Source: Alphaproteobacteria bacterium | GTDB lineage: Bacteria; Pseudomonadota; Alphaproteobacteria; 16-39-46 | NCBI GenBank assembly: GCA_947497675.1 | Contig: CANMHY010000011.1 | Span: 1 to 9,400, forward strand | Reading direction: 5' to 3' | Length of the DNA: 9,400 bases | Shown: positions 1-7,217 of the stretch, in pieces | Layout of the letters: each line of letters opens with the position of its first letter | Numbering within the stretch: the first letter of the stretch is position 1 | The notes under the pieces: generated by a model | What the model was told of the DNA's origin: nothing | The model's input: the letters and a program-made list of their open reading frames with translations, nothing else | The model's database searches: none | Translations under genes and position numbers: made by a program

Positions 1-170
1 TGCATCCCGAATTTTTTGTTTGGTTGCTTCTTGCATTTTTTTCCAAAAAAAGCGCGTGCGTGAGGCTCCACATCTCTGTAAAATTGGGGGCCATATGTAT
101 CATAGTCCCCTATTCCTTGAGCCTCATGAACAAAGACAAGAGAGAGCAAAACCCACACAATACTCTTCAT
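1..170 (-). CDS. N-terminal part of an exported protein of unknown function (runs off the left edge)
   Basis: This leftward reading frame starts with ATG at 170-168 and stays open for 56 codons to the window edge, so the C-terminus is missing. The start is well supported: AAGGAG lies at 182-177, six bases before the ATG. The first residues, MKSIVWVLLSLVFVHEAQG, form a short basic n-region, a hydrophobic core and a plausible signal peptidase I site near residue 17-19. The mature part begins GIGDYDTYGPQFYRDVEPHA and then becomes basic (GKKCKKQPNKK). I do not recognise the family. The gene diverges from cpoB across a 265-nt spacer. An open frame on the opposite strand (24-242) lacks a ribosome binding site and looks like a shadow of this gene. 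An exported or periplasmic location is inferred from the signal peptide alone. Confidence 0.72.
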   Translation of the reverse strand, partial: MKSIVWVLLSLVFVHEAQGIGDYDTYGPQFYRDVEPHARAFFGKKCKKQPNKKFGM

Positions 171-435
171 AAACTTCTCCTTAAAAAATCGAAAACACAT
201 CCAAAATTGTTTAGCTTCGTCTATAGGTTATTAAAAAATTAAAGACCTTATGTCGTCTTGAGGTTAAGAATGATTCATAACCTTTTGTTTTTAAAGGTAT
301 ATTCAAATTACAATTAACGCAACAGAAAAGACATCTTCCCAATTTTAAATTAAGACTTGTGTAATTTGGTTAAAACTTTTAAAAATTAAGAGGACTTTTG
401 ATAAAACTACGTTTGAAAATGGGTGAACAAACAAA
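171..435. other. Divergent intergenic spacer
   Basis: This very AT-rich 265-nt spacer separates the leftward exported-protein gene from cpoB and should hold promoters for both. I found no open frame with coding character. On the plus strand the best match is a weak one, TTGTGT at 357-362, a 17-nt spacer and TAAAAA at 380-385. It is too poor to call as a separate promoter. I see no convincing hairpin with a T-run and no repeat. Confidence 0.5.
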
Positions 436-1503
436 ATGTATTCTGTGTTTTTAAGAGGATGGGTCTTTTTTTTAATCCTTGTTTCGTGTCTGTTGGGAAG
501 CTCTTTCGTGAGTGCCGAAGAAGTGTCTTCAATGATGAATAAGATCGAGAGACTTGAGCGTCAATTGAGCACATTAGAGCGCCAAGTCTATCGCGGTGAG
601 GTTTCAGTCCCAAAGGTCTCTGCGGGTCCTGTCTCTCAAGGACAAAATCCTTCGGTCTTTAACACCCCTCAAAAATCTCTCAACGTCTCCGAAATGCAGA
701 CTCTTGAGCAAGAAGTACAGCGTTTAACCTCCTCTCTTGAAGAGGCGACGCACAAACTTGATCTTCAGGGGCAGGAAATTAAGGTCCTTAAAAACGATAT
801 AGAGTTCAGGATTTCTGAGCTTGAAAGTCAAAAGGAAAAAGCTGTGGTTGAGGATAAAAAAGAATCTTCTCCTGATGCAAAGAAAAAATCTAAAGTTACC
901 GATGGAAAATCCAAGGATCTCGACGCGCAGAAAACAGAAAAGACGAATTCGCAGTCCTCTTCGAAGAAATCTTCCTCTGGTCAAGGTGAGAAGGCGGCTG
1001 GAGTTGTGGCTCTCAAAGAAAAGTCCTCATCCCAGAATGAGCCTGTTCAGGAAGACTCAGAGGAGGCTTTCGTAGCGCCGGAAGTTATGTCTGAGCCGGA
1101 AACCGTTTCAGGGGATGTTGCTGAAGAACAATATAAGACTTCTTTGGATCTGTTGAAGAAAAAAGAATATGGTCCAGCGCTTAAGGGATTTGAGTCTTTC
1201 TTAGATCATCATAAAAACAATGAGCTTGCTGGAAATACCCAATATTGGGTTGGAGAGGCTCATTTTGCCATGAATAATTACTCGAAGGCATCTGTCGCAT
1301 TTTTGACGGCTTATAAGGATTACCCTAAGAATACAAAACGTCCTGATAGCCTTCTAAAATTGGGGCAGTCCCTTTCCAAACTTGGGAAAAAGAAAGAAGC
1401 ATGTGCAACGCTCCAGAAGCTTTTGACGGATTTCCCGAATGCTTCGTCTGCCGTTCGGAAGATGGCCCAAACAGAAAATTCTAACAATGGATGTACACCG
1501 TAG
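436..1503 (+). CDS. cpoB: Cell division coordinator CpoB / Tol-Pal system protein YbgF
   Basis: This periplasmic TPR protein associates with TolA in the Tol-Pal system and links outer-membrane constriction to septal peptidoglycan synthesis (role known from the family). It is 355 aa, longer than the roughly 260 aa of E. coli CpoB. Residues 1-27 are a signal peptide ending SFVSA|EE, followed by a coiled-coil stretch (about 33-54) and a second heptad-rich stretch (about 86-135). A long low-complexity linker rich in Lys, Ser and Glu spans about 135-230. The C-terminal TPR block covers about 231-345, with typical helices YKTSLDLLKKKEYGPALKGF and YWVGEAHFAMNNYSKA. The extra length is the linker. 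LVSC at 15-18 also fits a lipobox, so a lipoprotein form cannot be excluded. The start is fixed by an in-frame TGA at 424-426; the ribosome binding site is weak. The 3' end overlaps tilS. Confidence 0.9.
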   Translation: MYSVFLRGWVFFLILVSCLLGSSFVSAEEVSSMMNKIERLERQLSTLERQVYRGEVSVPKVSAGPVSQGQNPSVFNTPQKSLNVSEMQTLEQEVQRLTSSLEEATHKLDLQGQEIKVLKNDIEFRISELESQKEKAVVEDKKESSPDAKKKSKVTDGKSKDLDAQKTEKTNSQSSSKKSSSGQGEKAAGVVALKEKSSSQNEPVQEDSEEAFVAPEVMSEPETVSGDVAEEQYKTSLDLLKKKEYGPALKGFESFLDHHKNNELAGNTQYWVGEAHFAMNNYSKASVAFLTAYKDYPKNTKRPDSLLKLGQSLSKLGKKKEACATLQKLLTDFPNASSAVRKMAQTENSNNGCTP

Positions 1504-2929
1504 ACCATTGCCCATCGGAGAAGAAGAATTTGATCGCTTAATGCAAGGGCTCAGGCCTTTTGAGTCCTCTCCCTCTCTTGCAATTGCTCTTTCAGGGGGG
1601 CCGGATAGTCTCGCGCTTGCGCTTCTTTTGAACAGGTGGGTAAAAAAAAATTCTGGAACTCTTTTTGCTGTGACAGTGGACCATGGTCTTCGTTCCGAGT
1701 CGGCTAAGGAATCTCAAACTGTGGCGGGATGGATGCAAAAGCGTTCCATCCAACATGCCATTTTAAAATGGGCGGGGGAGAAGCCCCTTACGCATCTCCA
1801 AGAAAAGGCACGCAAAGCACGACATACGCTTCTTGAGCGTTATTGTCAGGACCATCAGATTCAGCATCTTTTTTTTGCCCATCACAGGGAAGATCAAGTG
1901 GAAACATTTCTATTGAGGTTTCTTCAAAAAAGTGGGGTTGATGGTCTTAGTGCCATGTCATCCCTCTCTGAAGGGCCTTTCGTTCGAAAGTTAAGACCCC
2001 TCTTAAAAATTCCAAAAGAGAGGATTTATGCAACATTAGAGGATTTTGAACAGCCTTTTTTAGAGGACCCCAGCAATGAAAATTTTAAATTCCGTCGGGT
2101 CCAACTTCGTGCGCAAAAGGAGGGTTTTGAGGCCTTGGGGATGTCAGGGGATGTTATTGAGAGCATAATTGAGAAGAGTTCTTGGGTCAGGGAATCTCTT
2201 GAAAAGGAAACAATTAAGGCTCTTTTTGAAATTGTCTCTGTCTCTAAATTGGGGTATGCAACCCTTGATCTGAAAAAGTTCAGAACCTGTTCGTTTGAAA
2301 TTGCCCGGCGTGTTTTGGAGCGTGTGGTTCTCATGATTGGTGGAAAGTCTTATGGCCCCCGATGGGAAAGTCTCATTCCGCTTGTAAAACTTCTTCAGAA
2401 AGCCGCGCAAAGTTCTTTGGTTAAAACGTTAAATGGTGTGCTTCTTAAGAAGAAACATGATATTTTGTTCCTTTTAAAAGAACCTGACAATCTTCAAAAA
2501 ATCAATCTTCTTGCTGAAATCGATGCTGACGCTAAGGTTGAGGGGTTTATGATTTGGAAGGGTCGGTTTTTAATTGAAATTTTACAAAGCGACGACCAAA
2601 AAATTCCCAAAAAAATTCCCAAAAAAATTCAGGGGCGATCTCTACAGCCTCTTGGAAAAAAAGGTGTCCTTTTCTTAAAGCACCAAGGAATTTTGACTGA
2701 AGAACGAAGGATTGTGGATAAAAAGGTTCCTCAAGGGGTTTATGATGACATTCTTGCGACACTTCCTGCCCTTTGGGAAAATGATGACCTTTTATCTGTT
2801 CCTCATTTGGACTGGGGCCTGCTTTTTTGGCAAGAAAGTCGGCTTAAAGTCTCAAAGATTCACTTTTTTCCAAAAAATTCTCTCTCCCCTTCTCTTATTC
2901 ATGTAAATTTCATGGAAAATAACTTTTAA
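1487..2929 (+). CDS. tilS: tRNA(Ile)-lysidine synthetase TilS
   Basis: This cytoplasmic enzyme uses ATP and lysine to convert C34 of tRNA-Ile(CAU) to lysidine, switching its charging to isoleucine and its decoding to AUA. From the ATG at 1487 it is 480 aa. The N-terminal PP-loop ATPase domain carries SGGPDS at 36-41, VDHGLR at 64-69 and AHHREDQVETFLLRF at 131-145, all standard for TilS. The remainder (about 215-480) is the less conserved substrate-binding part. The frame is open back to another ATG at 1439, which would overlap cpoB by 65 nt. I prefer 1487, which overlaps by 17 nt and leaves an N-terminus of family-like length. Neither start has a clear Shine-Dalgarno site, which suggests translation coupled to cpoB. 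The gene contains a tandem Ile-Pro-Lys-Lys repeat near residues 373-381 and long A and T runs. Confidence 0.92.
   Translation: MDVHRRPLPIGEEEFDRLMQGLRPFESSPSLAIALSGGPDSLALALLLNRWVKKNSGTLFAVTVDHGLRSESAKESQTVAGWMQKRSIQHAILKWAGEKPLTHLQEKARKARHTLLERYCQDHQIQHLFFAHHREDQVETFLLRFLQKSGVDGLSAMSSLSEGPFVRKLRPLLKIPKERIYATLEDFEQPFLEDPSNENFKFRRVQLRAQKEGFEALGMSGDVIESIIEKSSWVRESLEKETIKALFEIVSVSKLGYATLDLKKFRTCSFEIARRVLERVVLMIGGKSYGPRWESLIPLVKLLQKAAQSSLVKTLNGVLLKKKHDILFLLKEPDNLQKINLLAEIDADAKVEGFMIWKGRFLIEILQSDDQKIPKKIPKKIQGRSLQPLGKKGVLFLKHQGILTEERRIVDKKVPQGVYDDILATLPALWENDDLLSVPHLDWGLLFWQESRLKVSKIHFFPKNSLSPSLIHVNFMENNF
2596..2629 (+). repeat. 12-nt tandem repeat inside tilS
   Basis: The unit CCCAAAAAAATT occurs twice perfectly (2606-2617 and 2618-2629) and is preceded by a near copy, CCAAAAAATT (2596-2605). 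The unit length preserves the reading frame and gives the peptide KIPKKIPKKIQ at about residues 372-382, in the divergent C-terminal half of TilS. Each unit has a seven-A run. This looks like a recent slippage duplication in a part of the protein that tolerates length change. Confidence 0.85.
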
Positions 2930-2933
2930 ATAA

Positions 2934-2942
2934 TGCTATAGT
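2934..2942 (+). promoter_or_regulatory. Possible extended -10 element ahead of ftsH
   Basis: TGCTATAGT lies in the 41-nt gap between tilS and ftsH and fits an extended -10 (TGn followed by a TATAAT-like hexamer). No good -35 sits 16-18 nt upstream, because that stretch is the A-rich 3' end of tilS. An internal promoter would let ftsH be expressed apart from the upstream genes, but the match is short and the base composition favours chance hits. Confidence 0.3.
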
Positions 2943-2970
2943 ACCTTCATCATTTTAAGGAGAAAACTTC

Positions 2971-4884
2971 GTGAGCAATTTTAACCGTAATTTAGTCTTG
3001 TGGATTATTATTGGGCTTTTCTTAGTCGCCGTTTACAATATTTTCCAGGGAATCGGAGGAGGAGCCCCTTCTCAACAGCTTGCATTTTCTGACTTCTTGG
3101 CAGATGTTGATCGGGGGAATGTGGGAGAAGTCTTGATTAAAGGAAATCATATTACGGGGCAACACAGTAATGGTAATACATTTGTGACCTATGTCCCTAA
3201 TAACTCTAATATCGTTGATAAATTAACCGATAAAGGGGTTCGTGTCTCTGCAGCACCTCAGGATGAATTCTCTTTCTTTCAAATCTTATTATCATGGTTT
3301 CCAATGCTCCTTTTAGTAGGCGTGTGGCTTTTTGCGCTGCGTCAAATGCAAGGTGGTGGCGGCAAAATCATGGGATTTGGTAGGTCGCGTGCTCGATTAC
3401 TTTCTGAGAAGCAGGGACGTGTTACATTTGAAGATGTGGCCGGTATTGACGAAGCTAAACAAGAGCTTGAAGAAGTTGTGGACTTTTTAAAGGATCCTAA
3501 AAAATTTCAGCGTCTAGGAGGAGAAATTCCAAAAGGCGTTCTTCTCGTTGGTCCTCCAGGAACAGGTAAAACCCTTTTAGCCCGAGCGATTGCGGGAGAA
3601 GCAAATGTTCCGTTTTTTACGATTTCAGGTTCTGATTTTGTGGAGATGTTTGTCGGTGTTGGCGCAAGCCGCGTTCGTGATATGTTTGAACAAGCCAAGA
3701 AAAGTGCTCCTTGCATTGTTTTTATTGATGAAATTGATGCTGTTGGTCGCCAACGTGGCGCTGGCCTTGGTGGGGGGAATGATGAGCGTGAGCAGACCTT
3801 AAACCAGCTTCTTGTTGAAATGGATGGATTTGAGAGTAATGAAGGGGTTATTTTAATTGCGGCGACGAATAGACCAGACGTTCTTGATCCGGCTCTGTTA
3901 CGTCCAGGTCGTTTTGACCGTCAAGTGGTGGTTCCCGTTCCTGATGTTGTTGGACGTGAAAAGATTCTTCTTGTCCATATGCAAAAAGTGCCCTTAGCGT
4001 CAGACGTAAATGCAAAAGTGATTGCCCGTGGAACACCAGGCTTTTCAGGCGCGGATCTTAAAAACCTTGTGAATGAAGCAGCTCTTCTTGCCGCCAGGCG
4101 CAATAAACGTTCTGTCTCTATGTCAGAATTTGAAGAGGCAAAAGATAAGGTGATGATGGGAGCAGAGCGCAGATCTATGGTCATGACGGAAGAAGAAAAG
4201 AAGCTTACAGCTTATCATGAATCAGGCCATGCGCTTGTTGCAATTAATATGAAAGAGTCTGACCCTATCCATAAAGCAACGATAATTCCTAGAGGACGCG
4301 CCCTCGGTATGGTGATGCGTCTCCCTGAAGGAGACCGCTTGTCTATAACACTTGCAAAGTTGCGTGCAGACCTTGCTGTTGCCATGGGAGGACGGGTTGC
4401 AGAAGAAATTATCTTTGGCGAAGAGAAAATTACGACAGGTGCCTCTTCTGACATTAAAATGGCAACGGATATGGCCCGTCGCATGGTAACAGAGTGGGGG
4501 ATGAGCTTAAAATTAGGTCCCTTAAGTTATGGAGAGGCCGACCAAGAAGTTTTCTTAGGACATAGCATTGCTCAAAGAAAACAGATGTCTGACTCAACGG
4601 CAGAAACCATTGATCAAGAAGTACGTAAGATTGTAGATGTGGCTTATGATAAAGCTCGGAAAATTCTGACAGAGAATTTAACAGATCTTCATACGTTGGC
4701 AAAGGGACTCCTTGAGTATGAGACATTGAGTGGTGACGAGATAAAGAGTGTTCTTGCGGGTGAGATCCTTCAGCGTCCAGATCTTTCTAAAGTTGCGACG
4801 AAGAAAAGTTCTGTCCCGACATCTCCTCAAAAGCCATCATCGCGCAAAAAAACCTTAAAACCTGAACCAACCCCCGGGGTATAA
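2971..4884 (+). CDS. ftsH: ATP-dependent zinc metalloprotease FtsH
   Basis: FtsH is a membrane-anchored AAA+ protease, a hexamer with its catalytic part in the cytoplasm, that degrades misfolded membrane proteins and short-lived regulators. The 637-aa length is typical. Transmembrane segment 1 is at about 8-25, a periplasmic domain spans about 27-103, and segment 2 is at about 104-123. The AAA module has Walker A GPPGTGKT (194-201), pore motif FVGV (227-230), Walker B FIDEID (251-256) and arginine-finger region RPGRFDR (311-317). The M41 protease has zinc site HESGH (416-420) and a third ligand, probably Asp494 in SSDIKMATD. All key residues are present. A Lys/Pro/Ser-rich tail follows residue 605. 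The start is GTG with AAGGAG at 2957-2962, eight bases upstream. Confidence 0.98.
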   Translation: MSNFNRNLVLWIIIGLFLVAVYNIFQGIGGGAPSQQLAFSDFLADVDRGNVGEVLIKGNHITGQHSNGNTFVTYVPNNSNIVDKLTDKGVRVSAAPQDEFSFFQILLSWFPMLLLVGVWLFALRQMQGGGGKIMGFGRSRARLLSEKQGRVTFEDVAGIDEAKQELEEVVDFLKDPKKFQRLGGEIPKGVLLVGPPGTGKTLLARAIAGEANVPFFTISGSDFVEMFVGVGASRVRDMFEQAKKSAPCIVFIDEIDAVGRQRGAGLGGGNDEREQTLNQLLVEMDGFESNEGVILIAATNRPDVLDPALLRPGRFDRQVVVPVPDVVGREKILLVHMQKVPLASDVNAKVIARGTPGFSGADLKNLVNEAALLAARRNKRSVSMSEFEEAKDKVMMGAERRSMVMTEEEKKLTAYHESGHALVAINMKESDPIHKATIIPRGRALGMVMRLPEGDRLSITLAKLRADLAVAMGGRVAEEIIFGEEKITTGASSDIKMATDMARRMVTEWGMSLKLGPLSYGEADQEVFLGHSIAQRKQMSDSTAETIDQEVRKIVDVAYDKARKILTENLTDLHTLAKGLLEYETLSGDEIKSVLAGEILQRPDLSKVATKKSSVPTSPQKPSSRKKTLKPEPTPGV

Positions 4885-4897
4885 AAAGGGTATAAAA

Positions 4898-6253
4898 ATG
4901 GGGAATCCCTACGAGAAGATTTTTGGAACAGATGGTGTGCGTGGGAGGGCAAACCAGTACCCCATCACGCCAGATACTGTTTTAAAACTTGCACAAGCGG
5001 TGGTTCAAGAGTTTCAGAAAAACCCTGGAAATCATGGTGTTGTGATCGGGAAAGACCCTCGTCTTTCTGGGTATATGATTGAGTCAGCGTTGACGGCTGG
5101 GTTTATTTCTATGGGAATGAATGTATTTTTGGTGGGGCCTCTGCCGACACCTGCGATTTCGATGTTAACGCGGTCTCTTCGGGCTGATTTAGGGGTGATG
5201 ATTTCTGCGTCTCACAATCCTGCAGAAGATAATGGATTAAAATTTTTTGGTCCTGATGGCTTTAAATTAGATGATCAGGTCCAAGATCGTATAGAGGGTT
5301 ATTTTAAAGAGAGTAAACCCAATGGCCTTGCGTCTCCCTTGAATTTAGGCTACGCAAAGCGGATCGATGATGCTCAAGGCCGTTACATTGAATTTGTAAA
5401 AAATGCGTTTCCAAAAGACTTGAGACTCGATGGTTTGAAGATTGTTGTTGATTGTGCGAATGGGGCAGCTTACAAAGTAGCCCCGACCGTTTTTTGGGAA
5501 CTTGGCGCTGAAGTGATTGCTATTGGAAATGCGCCGAATGGGATTAATATTAATCAGCATTGCGGTGCAATGCATCCTGAACTCTTAATTGAAACCGTGA
5601 AAAAGCATCAAGCAAATATTGGAATTGCGCTTGATGGAGATGCAGATCGCGTTATTATGGTGGATGAGAACGGTACTCTTATTAATGGAGATTTTCTCCT
5701 TGCAGCGATTGCCACGTCGTGGTCTGCGAAGAACAAATTGCATAAGAGTGGAATTATTACAACGATTATGTCAAATCTTGGCCTTGAGCATTACCTTGAG
5801 TCTCTCGGACTTCATTTGGTCCGCACAAATGTGGGAGACAGATATGTCTCAGAATATATGCGCCTTCATGGATATAATGTGGGGGGAGAGCAATCAGGTC
5901 ATATTATTTTAGGAGATTCTGCGACGACGGGAGATGGTCTTATGGCAGCTTTACAGGTTTTAGCTCTTCTTGTGGAAGACAAAAAATCCGCAAGCTATCT
6001 CTCTTCTCTCTTTACACCCTATCCTCAAATTCTTAAAAATGTCAGGGGGATTAAAAAGTCTCATTTGCAAGATTCTAACGTTGTTACGATGATTAAAGAC
6101 CTCCAAGGGACGCTCGGTCATAAAGGTCGTCTTATTGTGAGGCCTTCGGGTACAGAAGATATGATCCGTATTATGGCAGAAGGGGAAGATGCTCAGATGA
6201 TTGAGGAATTTATAGGGGCTCTTGTTGATGTATTAGAGGAAAAAAGATCTTAA
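4898..6253 (+). CDS. glmM: Phosphoglucosamine mutase GlmM
   Basis: GlmM interconverts glucosamine-6-phosphate and glucosamine-1-phosphate, the step leading to UDP-N-acetylglucosamine for peptidoglycan and lipopolysaccharide. At 451 aa it has normal full length. Visible motifs are the N-terminal FGTDGVRG (9-16), the phosphoserine loop ISASHNP (102-108) with the catalytic serine at 105, and the metal-binding loop DGDADR (246-251). The sugar-specificity motif GEQSGH (330-335) and the phosphate-binding loop RPSGTE (415-420) follow. GEQSGH separates GlmM from PgmB-type relatives, whose equivalent loop differs. The gene begins 13 nt after the ftsH stop with an AAGGG-like site about seven bases before the ATG, so co-transcription with ftsH is likely. 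No terminator is visible between it and the next gene. Confidence 0.97.
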   Translation: MGNPYEKIFGTDGVRGRANQYPITPDTVLKLAQAVVQEFQKNPGNHGVVIGKDPRLSGYMIESALTAGFISMGMNVFLVGPLPTPAISMLTRSLRADLGVMISASHNPAEDNGLKFFGPDGFKLDDQVQDRIEGYFKESKPNGLASPLNLGYAKRIDDAQGRYIEFVKNAFPKDLRLDGLKIVVDCANGAAYKVAPTVFWELGAEVIAIGNAPNGININQHCGAMHPELLIETVKKHQANIGIALDGDADRVIMVDENGTLINGDFLLAAIATSWSAKNKLHKSGIITTIMSNLGLEHYLESLGLHLVRTNVGDRYVSEYMRLHGYNVGGEQSGHIILGDSATTGDGLMAALQVLALLVEDKKSASYLSSLFTPYPQILKNVRGIKKSHLQDSNVVTMIKDLQGTLGHKGRLIVRPSGTEDMIRIMAEGEDAQMIEEFIGALVDVLEEKRS

Positions 6254-6305
6254 AACGATTTAAAACTCTTAAAAGAAAAATGAAAAGAAAGGCGGAGAGT
6301 TGAAA

Positions 6306-6794
6306 ATGTGGAAAGGATATAAGTACTGGGTCGGGGTCTTGTGTTTAATTTTATCTTCAGGGGTCACCGCTGAGCCTTCAGAAAAGATTCGTTTGGCAAC
6401 TCAAAAAATCCTCCAGAGCTTGAGGACGCCCCACATGGATTTAACGTCTGATTCCCCAGAAGACCCTTTTGCCATTCAGATAAAGACCGGAAAATTTAAT
6501 ATTGTTGGAAGTGTTTCTTTAAACATACTTCTTGGACAGTGCTTTTCAGAGGGTGAGAAGAATGAATTTAAAAAGTTTTTTACAGAAAAGTTTTTAAGAG
6601 AACATCCCAATTGTTTGATTGAAATTATCAGTAACACATGTCTTTCTGAATCTCCTTTGAAAAAAGCTGTTTGCGCGTTGCAAAGAATTCCTTGTAACCG
6701 TCAAAAATATGGTGAAATGACAGTTCAATTAAGATGCCTTCTTCCGATTGAAGATGTTGATTTGTTTTCAAAAGAAGAAAGAATTTATCAATAA
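6306..6794 (+). CDS. Small exported protein with six cysteines, faintly MlaC-like
   Basis: I do not recognise this 162-aa protein with certainty. Residues 1-22 form a signal peptide (hydrophobic core WVGVLCLILSSG, likely cleavage VTA|EP), so it should be periplasmic. The mature part has cysteines at 79, 103, 112, 123, 130 and 144, an even number that could form disulfides. An early helix (KIRLATQKILQSL) followed by FNIVGSVSLNILLGQ and then an acidic-aromatic helix (NEFKKFFTEKFLRE) recalls the N-terminal half of MlaC/Ttg2D phospholipid-binding proteins. The C-terminal half does not match, and the protein is shorter than the roughly 200 aa usual there. I chose ATG 6306 because GGAG at 6294-6297 sits eight bases upstream; an in-frame TTG at 6300 is the alternative. 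It lies 52 nt after glmM and probably shares its transcript. Confidence 0.75.
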   Translation: MWKGYKYWVGVLCLILSSGVTAEPSEKIRLATQKILQSLRTPHMDLTSDSPEDPFAIQIKTGKFNIVGSVSLNILLGQCFSEGEKNEFKKFFTEKFLREHPNCLIEIISNTCLSESPLKKAVCALQRIPCNRQKYGEMTVQLRCLLPIEDVDLFSKEERIYQ

Positions 6795-6819
6795 TTTAAG
6801 AAGATGGATTTAACCCCCT

Positions 6820-7012
6820 TCATTTTTCTTGAAGCGCTTCTTTTACATCCATCCCATAAAAATCAAGGGGGGGGAGGGTCTTTTGGTGCGCGTTCAATGA
6901 ATGTGCCTCCAATAACGCTCACATCATTGGGGAACGTATTTGGCAAATGTTTTGGAAAAATATAAAAAGATTGATTTATCTTTATTAGAAAGAGATTTCC
7001 ACTATTTTGGCC
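6820..7012 (-). pseudogene. Frameshifted, truncated coding remnant downstream of hipB
   Basis: Read leftward, one frame is open from 7012 to a TGA at 6865-6863 and ends with protein-like sequence FPNDVSVIGGTFIERAPKD followed by prolines. The following 15 codons in the neighbouring frame read LDFYGMDVKEALQEK and end with TGA at 6822-6820. The two halves meet at an eight-C run (6867-6874 on the plus strand as G). A seven-C run would join them into one continuous frame ending DPPPLDFYGMDVKEALQEK. The upstream half lacks an ATG and is bounded by a TGA at 7015-7013, next to the hipB stop, so the 5' end seems lost. The family is unknown to me. The call rests on amino-acid character and frame continuity only, so chance is possible. 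This stretch otherwise holds no gene between 6795 and 7016. Confidence 0.4.
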
Positions 7013-7016
7013 TCAT

Positions 7017-7217
7017 TTAATCAAGCCCAAGCGTATGGAGTATTTTGAGAATGGACGCGAGCGTAAGGGTTGTTTTTCCTTGCTCAAAGCTGTTAAGCGT
7101 GGGCTTGCTGACGTCGGCCAATATGGCGAGCGCTTCTTGTGTGAGACGTTGAGATTTGCGACGTTTTATAGCTTCTTTGACAAGGTCTGGCCAATTAAGG
7201 CGAAGGTTCCGTTCCAT
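7017..7217 (-). CDS. hipB: XRE-type helix-turn-helix regulator, HipB-like antitoxin
   Basis: This 66-aa protein is essentially a single Cro/C1-type helix-turn-helix domain. The first helix is about 10-20, the HTH core is RLTQEALAILADVSKPTLNSF (about 23-44), and the closing helices contain TLTLASILKILHTLGL. By family, such proteins bind an operator upstream of hipA and sequester the HipA kinase. Its ATG at 7217 lies inside the last 52 nt of hipA in another frame. No later start codon would keep the domain whole, so the overlap looks real and suggests translational coupling. The order is reversed compared with E. coli hipBA, where the antitoxin comes first. Identification as HipB depends on the pairing with hipA as much as on the sequence. 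Confidence 0.85.
   Translation of the reverse strand: MERNLRLNWPDLVKEAIKRRKSQRLTQEALAILADVSKPTLNSFEQGKTTLTLASILKILHTLGLD

Noticed and set aside
24..242. Rightward open frame of 72 codons at the left end
   Set aside because: No ribosome binding site, unusual composition, and it lies opposite a leftward frame with a good Shine-Dalgarno site and signal peptide.
1439..1486. Upstream ATG extending tilS by 16 residues
   Set aside because: It would overlap cpoB by 65 nt, has no Shine-Dalgarno site, and adds residues that resemble out-of-frame cpoB sequence. It cannot be fully excluded.
6280..6303. Seven-codon open frame MKRKAES ahead of the exported protein
   Set aside because: Too short and without coding evidence; it could only be a leader peptide and nothing supports that.
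6831..6840. Palindrome GAAGCGCTTC
   Set aside because: It has no loop, so it cannot form a stable intrinsic terminator, and it lies within the leftward remnant (codons for EALQ).
6803..6853. Inverted repeat GATGGAT/ATCCATC as a transcription terminator after the exported-protein gene
   Set aside because: The loop is over 30 nt and no T-run follows the stem. The right arm lies within the coding remnant read leftward.
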